NCBI GenBank assembly: GCA_034509495.1
Contig: CM067513.1
Location: forward strand, 19,908,819 to 19,972,818
DNA length: 64,000 bases
Direction of reading: 5' to 3'
Origin: Acestrorhynchus altus
Taxonomy: Eukaryota; Chordata; Actinopteri; Characiformes; Acestrorhynchidae
Shown piece after piece: positions 62,011 through 64,000 of the stretch. The notes beneath the pieces were generated by a model. It saw only the letters and a list, made by a program, of their open reading frames with translations, was not told where the DNA came from and made no database searches. Position 1 is the stretch's first letter. Each line of letters opens with the position of its first letter. The position numbers and the translations under genes were made by a program.

Positions 62011-62360
62011 GGTTTTTGCTCCCTCTGTTAAAGCACACCTGATTCAACTCACCTGTTATTTGCCCATTATAGTAGGTCTGAGACAGAAGTTTGCATTCCA
62101 AGACTAGGGTTACCTACCCTTGTCTTACACCATATATCACCTTTTGAATTTTTTTTACAGTTTTGTCCATACAGTGCTAACGGGTACAGTAAATTGTTCC
62201 TTCTTCACTTGCCCCTCAGCTTTTATTCTGAAACTCAGTTGAACAATCCTGGTCCTGGAATGCCACTGCCCTACTTGTTTTAGAGATTTCTAATTCCAGC
62301 ACACCTGATACAACTAATGAACTAACTAATGAGCCCATGCTGAGCCAGACTGGATGTGTT
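62010..62360. repeat. Two copies of the CACACCTGATT interspersed repeat
   Basis: TTAAAGCACACCTGATTCAACTCACCTGTTATTTGCCC at about 62029 and TTCCAGCACACCTGATACAACTAATGAACTAACTAATGAGCCC at about 62294 are related. The flanking phrases GACTAGGGTTACCTACCCTTG and AATCCTGGTCCTGGAATGCCACTGCCC are inverted relatives of the 6940 element's ends. Confidence 0.6.
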
Positions 62361-63460
62361 ACAGCAGGAAAACTCTACCACTATAGTAGAGCAGCACATT
62401 GGAGACCATTTAGCTATTTTAGGTTTCTTCTTCAGCAAACTGAGTGTGAAATGAATCAATGATTTTATGGTGTTGGAGGTCAGCTTTAATTTGAGTAAAT
62501 CCATCTATACTGCAGAGCCAGTTCAGAATTCCCTAGGGCACTAAACCAAATTCTGATCCTCCTTCCTGAAATCCACCAAAATGTAGTCATTTTTACAGTT
62601 CCACCTGACACGCCACTACTATTCTCTTTTCTTTGCTAGCTAAAAAATAAGTGGATATATACAGAACAAAATTAGGTATAAACAGACAATATTTATTGGA
62701 CAACTAATATAAATATAACAATATTACTTTCCAACTTAAGTCCAGCTGTAACTAAACATCAGCCCTAAGTGCACATTATGGCCCACTCAAAAAAACTTGC
62801 CTCCACACTTGTTTATACTAGTAATGGTTTTAATCCATTACATCCAAGTCCTCACAGAGTTTACAGTTTTTAAGTGTCAGATGCAAATATGAACACATTT
62901 AAAAATATAGAATTTAGGGTGAAATGCCTAACTGTAAAAAAAAAAACATGTTTAAGGTGGAAGCCAGTTTACAATGTTAATTTGCAGGGGCCTACACAAT
63001 GCACATATTGAGTATATAGGACTCTGTTTTCCAGCTCTGCTATATTGACTAATGTTCTAAAGCTGATTGTCTGTACTGTAACCTCATTGTAGCTCATCTC
63101 ATAACTTAACAACTACCTGAAATACCATTGTAACCACTCTAGGATGTAACAATACCTTATCAACCATTTGAAATATCTAATATAAATGAAATACCTAGAG
63201 GACTACCAGAAACACCTTAAAACCATCCAAAAAGCCTTAGCAGTTGCCCAGGCACACACCTGCTCTGCAATACTGACCATCTTGGACCATCCTAGGGTCA
63301 CTACCACACCTACTTAACAATATTTTACCAGGCACTTGTGATACCTTAGCAACTACATGACTTAACATACCAACTGCATAACAACATCCTAGCAACTTGT
63401 TTAGAGCACAGTAGTATGATTCGGCATCAGATTCAGACAGCAAAGGCAGAGAGAAGAGAT
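62361..63460. other. Gene-free intergenic DNA
   Basis: AT-rich, nothing recognised as coding. The stretch 63060-63400 repeats words such as TAACAACTACCTGAAATACC and TAGCAACTACATGACTTAAC, suggesting a decayed tandem array. Confidence 0.5.
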
Positions 63461-63464
63461 CCCC

Positions 63465-63615
63465 ATGTGGTCTTTTTGCATTTGGCGTATGCCTTTGGCC
63501 ACATGCTTTATTGTGGAAAGCATTTGAGTTCTATCAGGTGCCAGACAGGGTGACAAGGTTGGTTAAAATTTATTTTGAGGATATTCATATTCATTTGTTT
63601 TGTCAGGGCTGGACA
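63465..63615 (+). mobile_element. LINE reverse-transcriptase fragment
   Basis: The frame reads AFGVCLWPHALLWKAFEFY, then QVPDRVTRLVKIYFEDI, LFCQGWTE. This is the segment of a fish LINE reverse transcriptase after its first catalytic motif (AFG.VPH.LLWKAL pattern). It is cut off on both sides. Confidence 0.7.
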
Positions 63616-63864
63616 GAATGTGTGAATGTGCAGAGTACAATCAATAAAGTCTTTATTAAAGGGCTTACACCAACCATAGCTAATAAAACCAATGGAGCAT
63701 ACCAGAGTCATAGTAACAACAAACCAGAGTCCAGAATCAAGTCAGTAACAAACAGGGTCATGCAAACCTGAGACTGGTGTGCCACATGATCAGTGTAAAG
63801 AGAAGTCACATAACCATGTCTTGGAGAACAGGAAGTATTCCAAGCATGCTGGGAAGTCTAGTAC

Positions 63865-64000
63865 ATTTACTTTTCCATTTATGGCACTTAGCTGACTCTT
63901 TTATCGGAGCGACTTATAAGGATACTCATATTACAGATGTGGGCCAGAGTAGTGTTAGGAGTCTTGCCCAAGGACACTGTGGTCTAGCACAGCATAGTTT
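63865..64000 (-). mobile_element. SINE, antisense copy running off the window
   Basis: Reverse of the element at 21005: GTCTTGCCCAAGGACACTGT, then CTAGCACAGCATAGTTT at the window edge. The left part CATTTATGGCACTTAGCTGA with GGAGCGACTTATAAG is the reverse of the usual L2-like SINE tail. Confidence 0.75.

Noticed and set aside
61745..62101. 118-codon minus-strand open frame
   Set aside because: Overlaps a dispersed repeat found at several other places in the window and has no known protein similarity.

Overview
The window is vertebrate nuclear DNA, almost certainly from a teleost fish. Genes are split by large introns with GT/AG boundaries, the proteins are vertebrate families, and the intergenic DNA is full of degraded Tc1/mariner elements, L2-like LINE tails, tRNA-derived SINEs and long microsatellites typical of teleosts. 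The repeat flavour suggests an otophysan (characin, catfish or knifefish type), but the species cannot be fixed from sequence alone.

Four protein-coding genes are supported. (1) 33-5905, plus strand: the last four coding exons of grhl1 (grainyhead-like transcription factor); the rest lies upstream of the window. (2) 22006-24727, plus strand: complete klf11, four coding exons, 480 residues, with a CCAAT-rich, CpG-rich promoter at about 21.4-22.0 kb. (3) 39091-36213, minus strand: complete cys1 (cystin, a ciliary myristoylated protein), three coding exons, 180 residues. The gene is assembled here from two very short 3' exons that no long open reading frame reveals. (4) 57057-44255, minus strand: complete dhx32, eleven coding exons, 727 residues, a DEAH-box-related protein whose ATP-binding and catalytic motifs are degenerate. 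The order grhl1-klf11-cys1 matches the conserved vertebrate block (human 2p25.1); dhx32 is not a neighbour of these genes in human.

The most unusual locus is 38.5-42.5 kb. Exon 1 of cys1 and its flank are duplicated in tandem (spacing about 1.63 kb). The outer copy is dead, with a stop at codon 9 and a 2-base deletion. Each copy has a minisatellite of roughly 20-25 bp units directly upstream, about 0.55 kb at the live copy and 1.7 kb at the dead copy, so DNA starting about 20 bases above the live start codon is minisatellite.

Between genes: 6-21 kb (grhl1 to klf11) holds mostly old transposon relics, a pyrimidine-rich minisatellite at 12.8-13.1 kb, a hairpin-forming inverted repeat at 20.6-20.8 kb and some non-repetitive, GC-richer stretches that could be enhancers. 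24.7-36 kb (klf11 to cys1) contains no recognisable gene but has a promoter-like CpG/CCAAT stretch at 25.85-26.0 kb and several Tc1 elements. 57.3-64 kb (upstream of dhx32) is nearly all transposon remains. No tRNA, rRNA, CRISPR or prokaryotic feature was found.

The genes are regulatory, ciliary or helicase-like and do not form a pathway together. No wholly new biological system is evident; the notable points are the cys1/minisatellite duplication, the apparently ATPase-dead dhx32, the orphan promoter-like island, and a possible alternative exon in klf11.
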